Notes under the pieces: model-generated | Databases searched by the model: none | Told to the model about the DNA's origin: nothing | What the model saw: the letters and a program-made list of their open reading frames with translations, nothing else | DNA from: Myoxocephalus aenaeus | Taxonomy: Eukaryota > Chordata > Actinopteri > Perciformes > Cottidae | Reading direction: 5' to 3' | DNA length: 64,000 nt | Assembly (NCBI GenBank): GCA_038501785.1 | Contig: JBAMJR010000040.1 | Span: forward strand, 1,137,501 to 1,201,500 | Part shown: positions 49,868-62,916 of the stretch, one piece after another | How the letters are laid out: each line of letters opens with the position of its first letter | Position numbering within the stretch: position 1 is the first letter of the stretch | Made by a program: the position numbers and the translations under genes

Positions 49868-52800
49868 TCACGACGTTGACCTGAACGTTGATATTGCGAT
49901 GGCGATGAGCAGGGAGAGGGGAGAGATGTACGCACTCCAGGCTCTGGAGCCGCGCGCACTCATACCTGGAACACAAAAAGAAACCACAATAAACTAATGT
50001 GAATCCTGCTGGAGGAAGCGGATGGTATTCCTTATCTTAAGTTTGAGCTCTTAGTTATGTCACCTGTAGACACAGCTGAAAACAGATTAGCCCTCTAGCT
50101 GAAAATTAGATACTTAAATCTCCAAATCATAAATCATACATACTGATGTTTCACAGGGGAACTTAAAATGTGGTAAAAACGTATTCATGTCCTGGCTTAT
50201 GACTGCGATTGTAAGTAAAAAATGTATTAAGGGAGTTTGGTGTAACGGAGCCTGGTGCAGTTTGCTCTAATCACTAGTTTCTCATGTATGATTTAAGTGA
50301 GTCAATTAGCTCATATGGCTCACTGAATATCTTCCTGTAATGACATCCATATAAAGCCTTTTCCTGGAAAAAATATATATTATTTATGCAAAAAACCCCT
50401 CCTGAACCACTTCTGATGTTTCAGAGCTCCTAGTTTCTATAAACACAGCACTCTGTTTTGCCTGCTAATGTGTTTTGCCCACATCTTTTTTCTTTGCGGT
50501 ATCCAAAGAGTCTCCGGAAGAAAAAAAAGTTGCCTATTTTTCAAATGAAATTTAAAAGAAAAGCCAGTGTGGAATTCAATCTCTCTCAATTGCTATTTTC
50601 AGGGATTCAACACAGAATATCAACAATGCAAATTAGCATTTAGAGCAGAAGAGGAGCCCCCCTGGAGTCCCACAGGACAGTAATAGCATCTAGTAAAAGA
50701 GGAAGTCAACCTCTGCGACAGAGATGGATTGCGCTGCATATTTCTGCAAAATATGAGCCTGGAAGAGCCCGACGAGGGCGGCTGGGGACACGAGTAATGG
50801 TGAGTCAACGGAGAACAAAATGTCCCTGTCAGGTTTAAAAAGTGCTAAGTGAATTCATTTACCAGAGCGGGTAAATAATAAAATATAGAAGTTGTGAGCA
50901 ATTGAGGTCCCGGTGAATCGATATGTCAAATGTTGTGTTTCTCTAGGACATGGTGGCATCAGCATATTTCCGTGCTACAACTCAATACTAAAAAACATTG
51001 TTTTATTCCATCCGAGAAGCAAGCCAAACTTAGACTAGTTCATGAACTTTCCTGTTTCAGCCACCACACCTGTGAGCAACACGCTTACTTAGTTGGTGGA
51101 TTCGTATGGGATCCGAGGCCGGGCCCAGCCCTCCTTCACTCAGCGTCTGAATGTGGATGACGTAGTCGTCATCTTCCTCAGGGAGGGTCAGCTCTGCTGT
51201 TGAATTGGCTGTTGTGAGTGTGTTTACCTCTTTGTGCCTCTGTCTCCTGTATGACAGCTGGATGTTGGGGAGAAACAAGGTTGGTGACACATAGTGCAAT
51301 GTACTTAAGAGTCTGACAGTTTAGAGCCAGCCACCACACAGGTAAGGTCCATGCTTCCACTCATAATAGGAATAAACATGCTACTGTGGATCATATTGAG
51401 AGCGTAAAACTCACTTTGTAGCCTGTAACGTCTGACTCTGATTCCGTTGCCACCACAGGTTCCCAGTAAAGAGACAGCTGAAAGCCAATTAGGGTCCATT
51501 CGACATTCAGTGGCGGTTGAGCGGGTGCTGCGTGATTTAGAAATAATTATTTTCTCAATGTCAGTACAAAAAAACACATGGCTGTCACTTCGTTTGACAG
51601 GAATAATAATTTCCCTCTTTTGGAATTATACTACTTCAAAGAATGACATGAGAAGAAGATATTATTTCTACCATCTTACTTGGATTAAACCAGTGTGAAC
51701 ACAAAAATCAAACACCCGAGCAGCAGGCCATCTTGGGTGCTGCAACTTACGTGGCTTTTTGGTGGTGACGTTGATTGCAGGGAGGAAGGGGCCGGTGCCC
51801 GCTGTGTTGAAGGCGCTGACTGTTAAGAAATACTGCGTGTTTCCTGCCAAGCCGCTCACTGTGACGGAGGTTTGGTTCCAAGGCACCCTCACCTTCCCCA
51901 TGGTTTCTGGTTTAGTGTCATCTTCCCAGTATACCACCTGTTCAAGACAGAGAGTGTGTCATTTGGGATTTAACCGTGCTATATTGTTTGGGATTGGAGC
52001 AAAATGTGACATACAGCACAAATAGTTGTATCTGATGTCTTGGGAGAAATGTGGTGTTGTTAAAAGGGCTGACTGGGTGTAACCTCTTAAAAGAGATTAC
52101 AGTTTTCTTTCACGTTTCCAGCAGGATATTTGATCTGACATTATGAAAGCCTTTGTTAATGGACTTTTACAACACCTTGTTGCACTATGTTCAGATACAA
52201 CTAAGAGACTGACAATAGGGAGTGAATGATCCTTTTTTTAATGGATCTTTGATACATTATTTCAATCATAAAAACGTCAAAAAAGATTCCATTATAATTT
52301 CTCAAAGCAGCATCACAATTATTATTTTGTCCAACTAGCACTTGAAAACACAAAGGTATTTAATTTACAATCATATAAAACAGAGAAGCAGCATACGCTC
52401 GAGATCTAGGACCAGTTTTGCATTTTTGCTCGATGACAAACGATTAATCAATTATCAAAATTAACAATCAAGAGTTCTTTGTCATTCAACTGATGGATTT
52501 ATTGTTTAATCGTTTCAGTGCTACAATCAATCTATCAATCTGTGTTGTGCATTACGGAATTTTATATTTATTTTTCCACTAATCAAAATCATGATTGGGA
52601 TATGCATTTCAATTGAAATAATACAGATCAAATACCAACTAAAGTTACCGATCATAAAATAAGTGACTTTTATAACCATTAACCTGAAGATACAGTATCC
52701 ATCATCTACCTTTCTGCCATCATTAGTCAATGTTAGCTGATGTCGACATTGCTGGGGTAGCTCAGATGGGAAACGGAAAGAAATGAATAACAACAACATC

Positions 52801-53348
52801 TTATAATAAAGCCCTTTGATCAGCCTGATGATTCAGCCACAAGTACGCAGGTGAGGCAATCAGGCTGTCCCACTTCTTGAAGGTAAAATAGAATGCAACT
52901 GTTTTGGGTTAAAAATGTAATTTAATTCATTCCTATTCTATTTAGTGAACAATGAAAAAGACTTCACTCCCAGGGTGCTGCTTTGTTAGACTGTAAAAAC
53001 AAACAACAGAAGGCTGCTTTTGGAATAATTATGCAGTTTTTTGGTGTGAGGGCATTTCTTGGTATTCTGCGACGAGGTCTGATGTTGCAGTGCACACAGT
53101 CTATCATGAGTTCTGTATCATGATACCCATAACCCATAATTGACAGCCACTTGAAAAGGCATGTGGACAGGCAATTTCCTTTTGTTCTCTTAAAAACGCT
53201 CTGACATGTTTTTTCCCACCGTGTCGGTACAAAGCACTGTATAATTTGGGCTATAACAGTTGGCCAACTGAAACAGCCATTTCCATGGCGACGCAGAGTT
53301 TGGAAGAGATGGCATTGAGGTACAACACGGGTGATGACAAGCATTGTA

Positions 53349-53425
<77 letters not shown>

Positions 53426-56400
53426 TTTCTATTTCCATTTAAAAGGGTAAAATGTACCTCATAGCCCAGAACCCTTTCAGGGGAGAAGGAGAGAGCCTGC
53501 CAATTCACCTCAATCTCCGAGGCTGAGACACTTCTGGCCCAAACTCCTGCTGGCATCCCGCTTGGCTCTGAAAACGTCAAGAGACTGAGCATTGCTGCCT
53601 TCTTCCAACATAGACAAGCAGAACAAATCTCTTGAATTTTTACATTTATGACTGTGCCGCGTTCTTGTTGATCTCCACTTGGATGATTCATCACACACAC
53701 AGGTGGTGCTAGTAAATAGTCCGACACTACACTTCAGACTGACCCACTCTCAGAGGCAGCATAGATCTAAATGCCAACTGCTTTTCACTTCACAATAGCC
53801 ATTCAAAAGAGCGGTGATATTTGGAGACCATTTGCCTAGCCTTACATACACATGTTGCATGTTTTTTTTTTTACCTGTAAAAAGATTTCTCTTTATCTTT
53901 CCAGCGCTTTCATCCCAGTAAATGCAATAAAACCATTTTCATGGCCTTTGTCCTTTTCAAAAACAGAGAAGGTTTTGTAGCTTTGCAAAACCCCCTCACT
54001 CACGATCATTCATTCCCTCACCAGTCTCTGCAGAGTAGATGGTGACAACGGGGCTGAAGGGACCCTGTCCTTTGCTGTTGTAAGTGCCAACCTTCACATG
54101 AAACGGGGAGAAGGGTGCGATGCTGTCGTTGCGGTACACGTAGCGCGCCGCACCAGGGGCAGAGGTGGCCACGTGGGTCCAGCTAACTTCTCCGAAGGCG
54201 CGGAAAGCAATGATGTAACCAAAGCTCTCACCATTCTGTAGTTCTTCGGGGACAGGCTGAGAGTGAAACACAAAACTATAGTGATATTAAAACATATACA
54301 AGCCACTCACGTTCATCGCGCCGCTGGGCTGACACAATCACCACCCACTCTCACGGCGCCAAAAGAACTGCGTGACCCACAAATTGCTTTTGTGACCCAC
54401 CTGACGAAATGAAATGAGCAGTAAAATGCCATTTGAAAAATATCTAATCTCATTATAAAATGTCCGTGCAGCTTTTGAAATTAAAAGTTATTTCCGCATT
54501 AAATGAAATGAGAAAACTCAAATAATGAGATAGATTTAGCCAACTAATGACTTCTTTAATATTCACACTATTCTATTATTTTTCAACTACCCTACTACCC
54601 CTAGATTTGAGCATTCCAGCTTTGTGAACAGTAATTCACCACAGATCCAAGACTCATTAATGACAATAACTGTCCGTTCTGCTTGTGTATACATTGTTGC
54701 TGCCTTACATGCAGACTCTTTAACTAAGAAATTACAACGACTGCAGCACTAGACCTCAATTGCCCCCAAAATGTATGACACCTGCAAGCCAAACAGAGCA
54801 GAGGGTTTGATTTAGCGAGAAATATTAAGCACCTCACTCAAGGATAAAAATGATTAACTGCAGGCACTTTGTGTAACAGACTAGAGCATAAGACTGATGG
54901 CTTACCTCCCATGTGATGACCAGTTCTGATCTGCTTCCACCTCCTCCTCCCACGTCACCTGGTGCTGCATCAGGAACTACGTAACACAAGGCCTCCATAT
55001 GAGGATCACTTCAGGCTTGCGAAAGTTGAACGAAACGAGATGGTATTGCAGTCCTAAAACCTTTTTATTTTATTTTTGAAGATCACTCGCTATTTGATAA
55101 GACGGAATTGTTTGAGGGTGAAAAAGTGAATCAGATGTACTGTACCTGCGTCCTCTGTCCTGGTCTTGACTGACACAGGGCTGGGTTCTCCAACCCCAAC
55201 ACTGTTTTTGGCCAAAACCCGAAACTCATACTCCACCCAGGCGTTGAGGTCCACTACAGTGGCTGTCAGCGTGTTCCCATCGATTCGCTCTGGGACTGGA
55301 ATAAAACACAAAGCATACACTATAAAAATAGAAGCATAGAAATAGCTGAACATGTGGAATAAAACAAGAGAACCAAATCTATACGCAGTACACAATATTG
55401 AATGAAAAATACTCTGTCTTTGTGATGAATGTGAGGTGAGCTTTGGATTGGAGTCTGTAAAAGGACTGCCATGGACATTTTGTCTTGTTTTCCTGCGCAG
55501 GAAAACCTTAAAATAACTGACATGCAAGTGTTAAAATGCTGAAAGCTCAGAGGAGGACGCTGCTAACTAACTGCTCCTTAATACTAAGGAAGAGTGAACG
55601 GCGGACGACCAAGGTAAGCTATATGTCTCCTGAGAGAAGTGTCTGGCTCTGTATACGCTAAATGCTCCACTGTATGCGCTAAATGCTCCACTCCACTAAA
55701 TGCTCCATTCTTCGCTGTAATAACCTGATGGTGAAGTAAAAAGGTTTATATAACTGAGGGGAATTGCAGAGTCAGGTGACCCCTTTTACATTACCCATTG
55801 TCATGTGATCCCTTGTTGAAATAACAATACTTTATTATAGTTTAGTTTTTCCTCTCATTGGCTTATTTAGCAGGGATTGTAGCCAACTACTGTGTGCTAT
55901 ATTTTGGTATTACTTGTTGGTGGATGTGTACTGTACTATTGAGCATTGTTTATGGTTTGTATATTAATTATATCAGAGACAATTTCTTGAAGGCTTTTTC
56001 AACATTTAGCAAAGGACAACAAATACAAATTAACCTTTTTGGCTACCTATGTCTCATTTACAGTTTTCCATTGAACAATGAGCACTGCCCCATCAAATAA
56101 ACTAATAGAATTTATTTTAATTAATTGCATTTATTTGGCAGACATGTTTGTCCAAAGCAACTTGCAATGGGTGCATTCAACCTCCACAGCATCAAGAGCT
56201 CAAGAAGACATCCACACAGACTTGACTTCAGCAGATGAAAAAGGATTTTGGTTTTGATCGAGGCAGATGTAAAGTGCTTTGGATGAGATCACGTAAAAGC
56301 AGCAACAATGACCTCTCGTTCTCCCGAGTAAGACACTGAATCCCCACCATCATCTGAGCCTTCGTTCTGTCGCTGACCCGACGCTCTCACTGCCCCGCTG

Positions 56401-59400
56401 GTGCGGCGAGAGAAGTAAGAGACGTTCTCTGTGGGGACCCATGAATTATCTGAGTAGCATCACATGTGGAATAAGATGGAAATTAATCTTCAAGCATTGC
56501 CCACCTGTATTAACCCTCTGCCAGCCCACGGTGAAGGGAGTCCTAGTCTGGATGAGGTAATTGGTGATCGGGCTGCCGTTGTCTCTGCCGGGACTCCAGG
56601 CCAGCTGGGCTGTGCTGTCTGTCACCTCCTCCACCGTCACAGAGTCTGGAGGACTGGGGGGGCCTGGCTCAATCACAGGAACACACACTGTGAGGCACAC
56701 GCAGAGGCACAGACTGCAGAATGTGGACGTGAATGTGTGCGAGGAAAATATGAACAGCAAAAAACATTTGCATAAAAAACACCTCTACCAAAACTATATC
56801 GCTTCAAGAGGGTACGATGCCTTTATAGCTTGAAATCAACATTAGCAAGAGAGACATGTTTTTTTTAAAGCTTTGAGTGTGAGTAGAAGTTTATGCCCTT
56901 CGCAAGGAATTAAAAGTTAATTCAAGATTTATCCTCCAATATTCCGCCAACTTGTATTCCTTCCCTTTCATGGTCCTCCCAGCAATTGATCGATGGAAAA
57001 GCAGATGTAAGGAGATGCAGGGAGTCAAATTAAAAGGTAAAAGATGAAAAAGGGCCTCATAGCCCTGAAGCACCAGAGTTTTATCATTTATTTTCATTAT
57101 CCTACCAATTAAGCGGCGTGATGTTTTACTTTAGCCCCATCTTCTGTTTCCTGTTCTAATGAACGTGTCGGCTCATCAGAAATAATAGACCACTAGAGAG
57201 CTTTGAGACCGGCCGCAGAATAATAACGCCCGTAGCTCCGCTCACACTCCTTACCGCCTCTGAAGAGGTTTATAATCTGAGGCAAAATATTCTAATTATT
57301 AAAACATTCAAATCACTATTTTAATACACAATCAATGGTTTATGCAGCATGTACGGGCCAAATCTATCAGTACATGCATGCTAAACAAGTAACCGCTGAA
57401 CCACAATTGTTTTTTGTTTACAGAAGCCTTGAACGTGCAGCCCACATACATTTGGCCTTACAGCCCTGGCTTTAGAGATATTGATCCTTGTAAAACTCAT
57501 TAGCAGCTCCTGATTAAAAAAAACCTTTAATACACTGGCTTCAGTAATACATATTAATGGCGCACACAATCAAGGATCAATTCCTTATCCTCTTAATTAT
57601 ATTTCATTGGCTGAGGCAAGAGGGTGCTGACAGTGTCTTGAGGGTGTTCAAATAATCTGTTATTAATATGGACAGACTGTCTGGGTTATTATTGTGAATT
57701 TGGCACAGGGCAAATTAATATCTGTCTGTATTGTGAATACTTACAGACACAGTGTATTATTTAGATCTGGGCTGAATATTACCCCTATTTGTAAGATACA
57801 GCGTCACAATCATCAGACAGGAATCTGAATAATAGTATGTAATAAAAGTGATAAAATAAAAATGATAAAACACTACTAAATGTCGAAGTAGTTGGCGTGT
57901 TTCCCTTTTGTACTGTCTTCCAGGAGGACGATGATGATGATGATGATGCAACTGTCAAACAAGCACGAGTGCTCACCGAGTGGCTTGAATGCAAATGACG
58001 ATGATGGTATCTGTGTAACATGACCTTCTCCATAACCACCACCACCCGGTGGAGTGTTTGTGAGGCCTCGTAGAGTGGCATCTAAAACATTTTCCACTGC
58101 CATTGTGAAAAACAAGCATCCAGATGATCACTCAAGAGTCTTTGTGTCAGGAGCGATTATCATTGACCTTCAGTGCCGCGAGACGAGTGGAGCGAGACCA
58201 GATCAGAAATAGCACCCTGAAAAATGACTGAGCTGCTTTCCCTGGCTGATATATATTACATGATTGTAATAATGCATGTTTTGCAATAACAACAATAACC
58301 GGCATTATTGTCTAGTCTATATATGTTGCTGCGAACACACTCGCTCTAACCTACAGCGCAATCACATTGACACACTCATTATCACAGTCAAATGAGTTCT
58401 GCATTATTCACATTGTAGACTTAACATTTAAATGTTATTTTTAGAGCCATGTAAACATCAGCCACTGAGGGAAGAGTGTTTTCTCCATATAGCCGTGGGG
58501 AACGTTTTGGTTTAATTTGTCAAGGTTTTGAGCTATCTGACTCTGAGATGTCTGCCTCCACCGCAAAATAAATTAGGGTCAATAGATTTTTTGGGATGAA
58601 GAAATACATTTAAAGAAATCAACAGCAACATCTCTGTCCAGATTCAGTGTCCACATTGCTTTGGATAATCCACACAACACAGGACATTTTTCTGGTAGTT
58701 CCAATTTTTTCTAAAAATGTGTTTCTGTTAGTGGCAAAAAGTATGTGACACAAGTACTGTACTTCTAATTGACTACATGTAAGAGGGATAGTGTGCTGTT
58801 TTTCTCAGCTGCATTTATCTGTTATTATTCCTTCATAGACTTAATGTAATTACCTGAGATGTAAATGTGCAATCTGTGCTTTTTTCAGCTATCCATGAGT
58901 TGTTTAGCAGTTGCCCAATATTGCATAAAAAGCAAAAAGTAGATACAAAATAAATACAAAATGAAAACAATTTATCTTGCTGATCTTTGTTTTTTCTTCT
59001 ATTCAAACCCATCAATAATTTCCATATCCCCTCAGATTTATCTTGTGACCCTTTACTGTGGCCTGACCTCCAGGTTTGGAACCACTGGGCACAACTACCT
59101 AAAATAGCTAACACTACAGTAGTATTAATTACTAATAATATTAATCTCATAATGTCATATACAATTATATATCTGTCACAGGACACATTTTTTCTGAAGG
59201 AATACTTTAAGTACATTTTGCTGATTATACTTTTACTTAGGTAAGACATTTTATGCAGGACTCTTACTTGTAATAAGTATTTATAGATTGTTGTATTTAG
59301 AAAGAAAAAAGAAAGAAAAAGAAACATGCACTTTATTAATCCCCTTGGGGAAATTCTTCTCTGCATTTGACCCATCCCTGGATGGGGGGCAGTGGGCAGC

Positions 59401-62400
59401 CCTGTGGGGCGCCCGGGGAGCAGTTGGGGGTTCAGTGTCTTGCTCAGGGACGCTTCGACATGTGAGCTATGGGGGGGGGACTGGGGATCGAGCCGGCTAC
59501 CTTGTGGTTGCGGGACAACCACTCATCCCCCTGAGCTACAGCCGCCTTACTTTTACTTAAGTTATGGATCTAAGTAGGCTTACTTCTTCCGCCACTGGTT
59601 ATTATCCATTGTATTGAGGTGTTTGCATTCTCAAAATTGGATGTGACACAACCTGGGCAAATACAAAAGTACCTGCATGGTTGGGTACCACTGGAGGTGA
59701 GGTAGAAAACATGTTTTCATCTTTGTAAACTGGGTCATATACTGCAAGAATAGTAATTAGTGTTGCACATTATTTGAAAGTTTTACCCATTTGAAGTATC
59801 CTTCATGGATCATAGGTATATAGGTAGTGGGGTTTTTCAAAGAAAATACTTTACATGTGATCCCTGTCAGTTTGTTAGAGGTCTGCAGTTGTGATCAAGC
59901 AACTTTTTCTATCCAGCTTCATGCTTTGTCGCCCAACATTTGGAGCCGTTCGATCCAAACAATGAGCCATCCATGACAGCTGCCACGAGCAGGAAGTGTA
60001 AATAATGCACAATCTGAATCACAGACATGTTTCTCCCCAGTCAATACTGGGCCAATCCATTTCCATGGCCTTGCTATTGCTTCTGCTTGAGAAACAGCCG
60101 TATTTCCACTTAGTCCTCAGCCAAAGAAGTGCTTGTTAATGGCATTTGCCTTGAAGATCTTTAACATGCCAAGCTGAATCACTGGTGGGTATCCTTACAA
60201 GATAAATATATGGATCCAACCATTTCAAATACCGACACCAATATCATCCTTCACCTCATCTGACATTTAAGACATTTGCGTAGTGTCAATTTGCTGGGCT
60301 ACTTGACGTATTGATCAAAGCCAGATCAATCCCTTCTCTCACCCTCTACCCGAAACACAAAACCAAAGTTGTTCTATTTTGTTCTGCCCGATGTAGCTCT
60401 TGACAATCGTGTCTCTCTGGAGTTATACATACTGCATGAGTGAGCACAGACAGGCATCTAAACATTCAACTGCCAAGTACAATGCCACAATATTGAAAAT
60501 TGGTCATTAAAAAGAGAGAGAAAATTTTTACACAGTTTTGTCAAGTTATCTTCCACAAACATGCCTGAATGCAATACAAAAGAAAAGCAAGCCTCCTCTA
60601 TTTGACGTAATCAAGTGACTGCTACTAGAGATAAGCAGGGCATAAAAACGGTGGACTGTCTGATGACATCCACAATCATTTTCTTGAGGATATGGGCATA
60701 TCTGTCCAACCCCATTTGAGTTTAAAACCCTTGTGACCATGATATGCCCTGGCAGTCGAGCATTCTTTATATTCCCAGAAATGCATATTCATATAATATC
60801 ACCAAAGATATTTATTATAAACAAAGCTTTGTTTGTTAACCCTTACAGAGTACAGACATGTTGGCTACTGTGGGTTGTTGGCTACATCTATCACCCACTT
60901 TATAACTATTACATGTCTAAGTGTCCTTGAGCAAGACACTGAACCCCAAGTTGCTCCCAAAGGATGGGCCAGCGTCTGGCGAGGCGGCTCTGCCTCTCGA
61001 TGTGTGAGTGAGAGGCAGATTGTAAAGCGTTTGTAAGGTAGAAATGCGCTACACAAGTGCAGTCATTTACCATATACCGTTTATAGTAAGTGTAGTGTAA
61101 TAATAAGTGTAGATTTAATAATTTCCCCCTTTTTTTTTAAACGATAGAAGAGATATCCACATATTTAAATTTAGATATATGCAGAGTACACTTTACTTCC
61201 AATTTATTCTTTTTTTAAAAGAGGAACCCAAAAACAATCCTGGCTGTTCGCCCTGTTTTAATTAGTGCCTGTGGAGCGGAGAGGCGGTTTTCTTACCTTT
61301 GACAATCAATACAGCCACGGCTGACAGGCTCTCCACGTCTGTGTCCACCACACAGATATATTTGCCGGCATGGTAAAGCTGAATGTTCCTGATCATCAGA
61401 TCTCCTGCTGTTCTCTACCAAGGAGGAAAAAAAGCTTTATGTAGCATAAAAGATAACAGACCTTCTGACAGCTTATTAAAGAATGTAGTGAGGCATATAT
61501 AAGGTGCAGTAAATAGCGGTGCCAAAAAACGTTAGCAGATCCTGCAGTTATTTAGCAAGGACTTTGCAGAGGAAGATCCAGCCTGATTTTCAAAAGATAT
61601 TTTACAGCAAAGATATTGTTGCATGTCTTCACAGTTCTTGAAGTCAAAGCCGTAAAAGAGAAACATAACGATAAAATCCTGAATATGACACAACATTTTA
61701 GTCACATACTTCCAAGACACGCCGGGATGAAAAGGATCAGGGCCAAAATTGTCTGCAGCAAATGGGATTTTTGTGTCTGCAAGGCCATTGCTATTCCCCT
61801 TGGTTTTTACAGAGGTCAACATCCTGACCTTCAAGACCTGTTGTGAAAAACTACACAAATAAGCTTTTACTATTGAGTTCAGCAGTTTTTTGCTCGGCTG
61901 GAGAAGAAAAAAAGGCCCTCTGGATTCTCATCTGTGAGGACACCCGGAAGCAGCAAACGGTAAATTAGTGGTGAAATCATTCTCTTGGTATTGGCAGGGA
62001 AATGTGGCAGAAGAGCCAACGTGGTTTAATTATGGAAATTAAATTTCCTTGAAGCAGCAAAGTTAAGTTGATAATCTCTTTGGACTGGGGACATTTCTGG
62101 GGAAGTCTCTTTTCAGATAGGAACATTGTCAGTCAAACACACACATGAAGAATAGTTAATCTCCAGGGTGTGAGGGTGTTCTGAAAGTGTTTTGTTATTT
62201 GAGGCTCTACCAAGACACCTCTGATGATGTGTATCTGTGTATCTGTTATGAGGAGCTGTGCAGCATGCTATGTTAAAGTAGGAATTAAGAATAATTCAAG
62301 AATCAAGATTAAAAAAAAAATTATTATTTCAGAAGGCTGAGCTTGAGGAGGAGAAGTGTGCTCAAAAAGGTGTCAACTTGTCACAATGCCAGAGAAACTA

Positions 62401-62916
62401 ATGCATTACTACATGATGGTGTCTATGTAGTAAAGTATATTTTGACATAGCATAGCTATGTTTTTATTCACAAAAGTAGAATTGGAAGCCGAGGGGGGTT
62501 GAATGATCTAATAGCAGAAAGATGTTCATATTCCCAGAGCTTAATATGCCTCCACGGACACTTTAGAATTGCACAAAAGGATGGTATCACACCCATTGCA
62601 GCAAAACTAGCCACAGTAAATCTTCATGATGTCAAACCACAAGCTGTCTCCTTTAACTAATGGCAGGGATGAAGTGAAGCAAGACGGGAAGAGGTGCCAA
62701 CTGCCCATTCACACATTCTGAAGAAGTATGACTGCGGGTTACTCACCCCGCCCACTAGCTCAAAGTGACCGTCTCCCTTGGCGATGAGTTGTCCGTTAAA
62801 GGCCCAGGAGAAAGAAACGTCAAGGACGGGGTCACTGGCGACCTGACAGGGTAGCACGATGCTCTCGCCCACAATGATCTCCATGTCCACTGGCCCCTGG
62901 GTGATTCTGGTTGGAT
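49868..62916 (-). CDS. Contactin (3/4/5/6 group), Ig6 to GPI tail, 5' partial
   Basis: Eleven exons with matching phases: 62747-62916, 61297-61414, 56505-56663, 55146-55295, 54906-54976, 54022-54256, 53458-53567, 51751-51937, 51415-51527, 51089-51257 and 49868-49965 (TGA at 49868-49870), about 526 codons. Ig6 is the first two exons ([36 protein letters not shown]). FN3-1 has [17 protein letters not shown] and [13 protein letters not shown]3-2 has SRSELVITW and [16 protein letters not shown]3-3 has [13 protein letters not shown] and LGYEVVYWED; FN3-4 has [15 protein letters not shown] and [12 protein letters not shown]. The last exon encodes [11 protein letters not shown] followed by a hydrophobic end ([15 protein letters not shown]), a GPI-attachment signal. 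Contactins are neuronal adhesion molecules for axon guidance and synapses. The motifs fit contactins 3-6 rather than 1 or 2; which one I cannot say. Ig1-5 should lie beyond 64000. Confidence 0.93.
53351..53422. repeat. (TG)n microsatellite, 36 units
   Basis: A pure TG tract of about 72 bases in the contactin intron, ending only ~36 bases from the 3' edge of exon 53458-53567, close to its splice donor. Confidence 0.97.
55651..55709. repeat. 21-bp tandem repeat, about 2.8 copies
   Basis: GTATACGCTAAATGCTCCACT (the first 20 bases are conserved apart from one change) at 55651-55671, again at 55672-55692, and a partial third copy at 55693-55709. It lies in a contactin intron. Confidence 0.85.
56118..56290. 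repeat. dispersed fish repeat fragment
   Basis: The stretch ATTTGGCAGACATGTTTGTC followed by CAAAGCAACTTGCAATGGGT and GCATTCAA resembles a high-copy fish repeat I recognise by its core (ATTTAGCAGACGC..TTATCCAAAGCGACTTACAA). It is diverged and its borders are uncertain. Confidence 0.45.
59322..59546 (-). mobile_element. tRNA-derived SINE
   Basis: On the minus strand the head reads GGCGGCTGTAGCTCAGGGGG, with a pol III A box (TAGCTCAGGGGG). About 45 bases on is a B box GGCTCGATCCC (plus 59484-59494), both tRNA-like. A body with GGGTCAAATGCAGAGAAGAA and a tail CCAAGGGGATTAATAAAG follow, ending in a pyrimidine-rich tract. This is the standard head-body-tail structure of a fish SINE. The tail is shared with fragments at 33222-33275 and 43388-43438. 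Confidence 0.75.
60926..61075 (+). mobile_element. dispersed SINE/MITE-like repeat
   Basis: Begins GTCCTTGAGCAAGACACTGA and ends with TAGAAATGCGCTACACAAGT plus GCAGTCATTTACCAT, a very common teleost repeat. The opening 25 bases are the complement of the centre of the SINE at 59322-59546 (CAGTGTCTTGCTCAGG at about 59433), so the two families share a core. Confidence 0.65.
61415..62746 (-). other. contactin intron within Ig6
   Basis: Splits the sixth Ig domain. No repeat or exon recognised apart from short A/T runs. Confidence 0.7.

Larger units (their letters stand above)
56664..61296 (-). other. large contactin intron
   Basis: A 4.6 kb intron between the Ig6 second exon and FN3-1. It holds a tRNA-derived SINE (59322-59546), a second dispersed repeat (60926-61075), and a short GATGAT run near 57930. 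Exon searches by eye on both strands found nothing else. Confidence 0.75.

Noticed and set aside
53190..53727. Open frames with long Thr-His or Cys-Val runs
   Set aside because: They are translations of the (TG)n microsatellite.
59484..59546. tRNA gene on the minus strand
   Set aside because: A and B boxes are present, but the body continues into a SINE with a LINE-like tail and the cloverleaf is degenerate; it is the head of a SINE.
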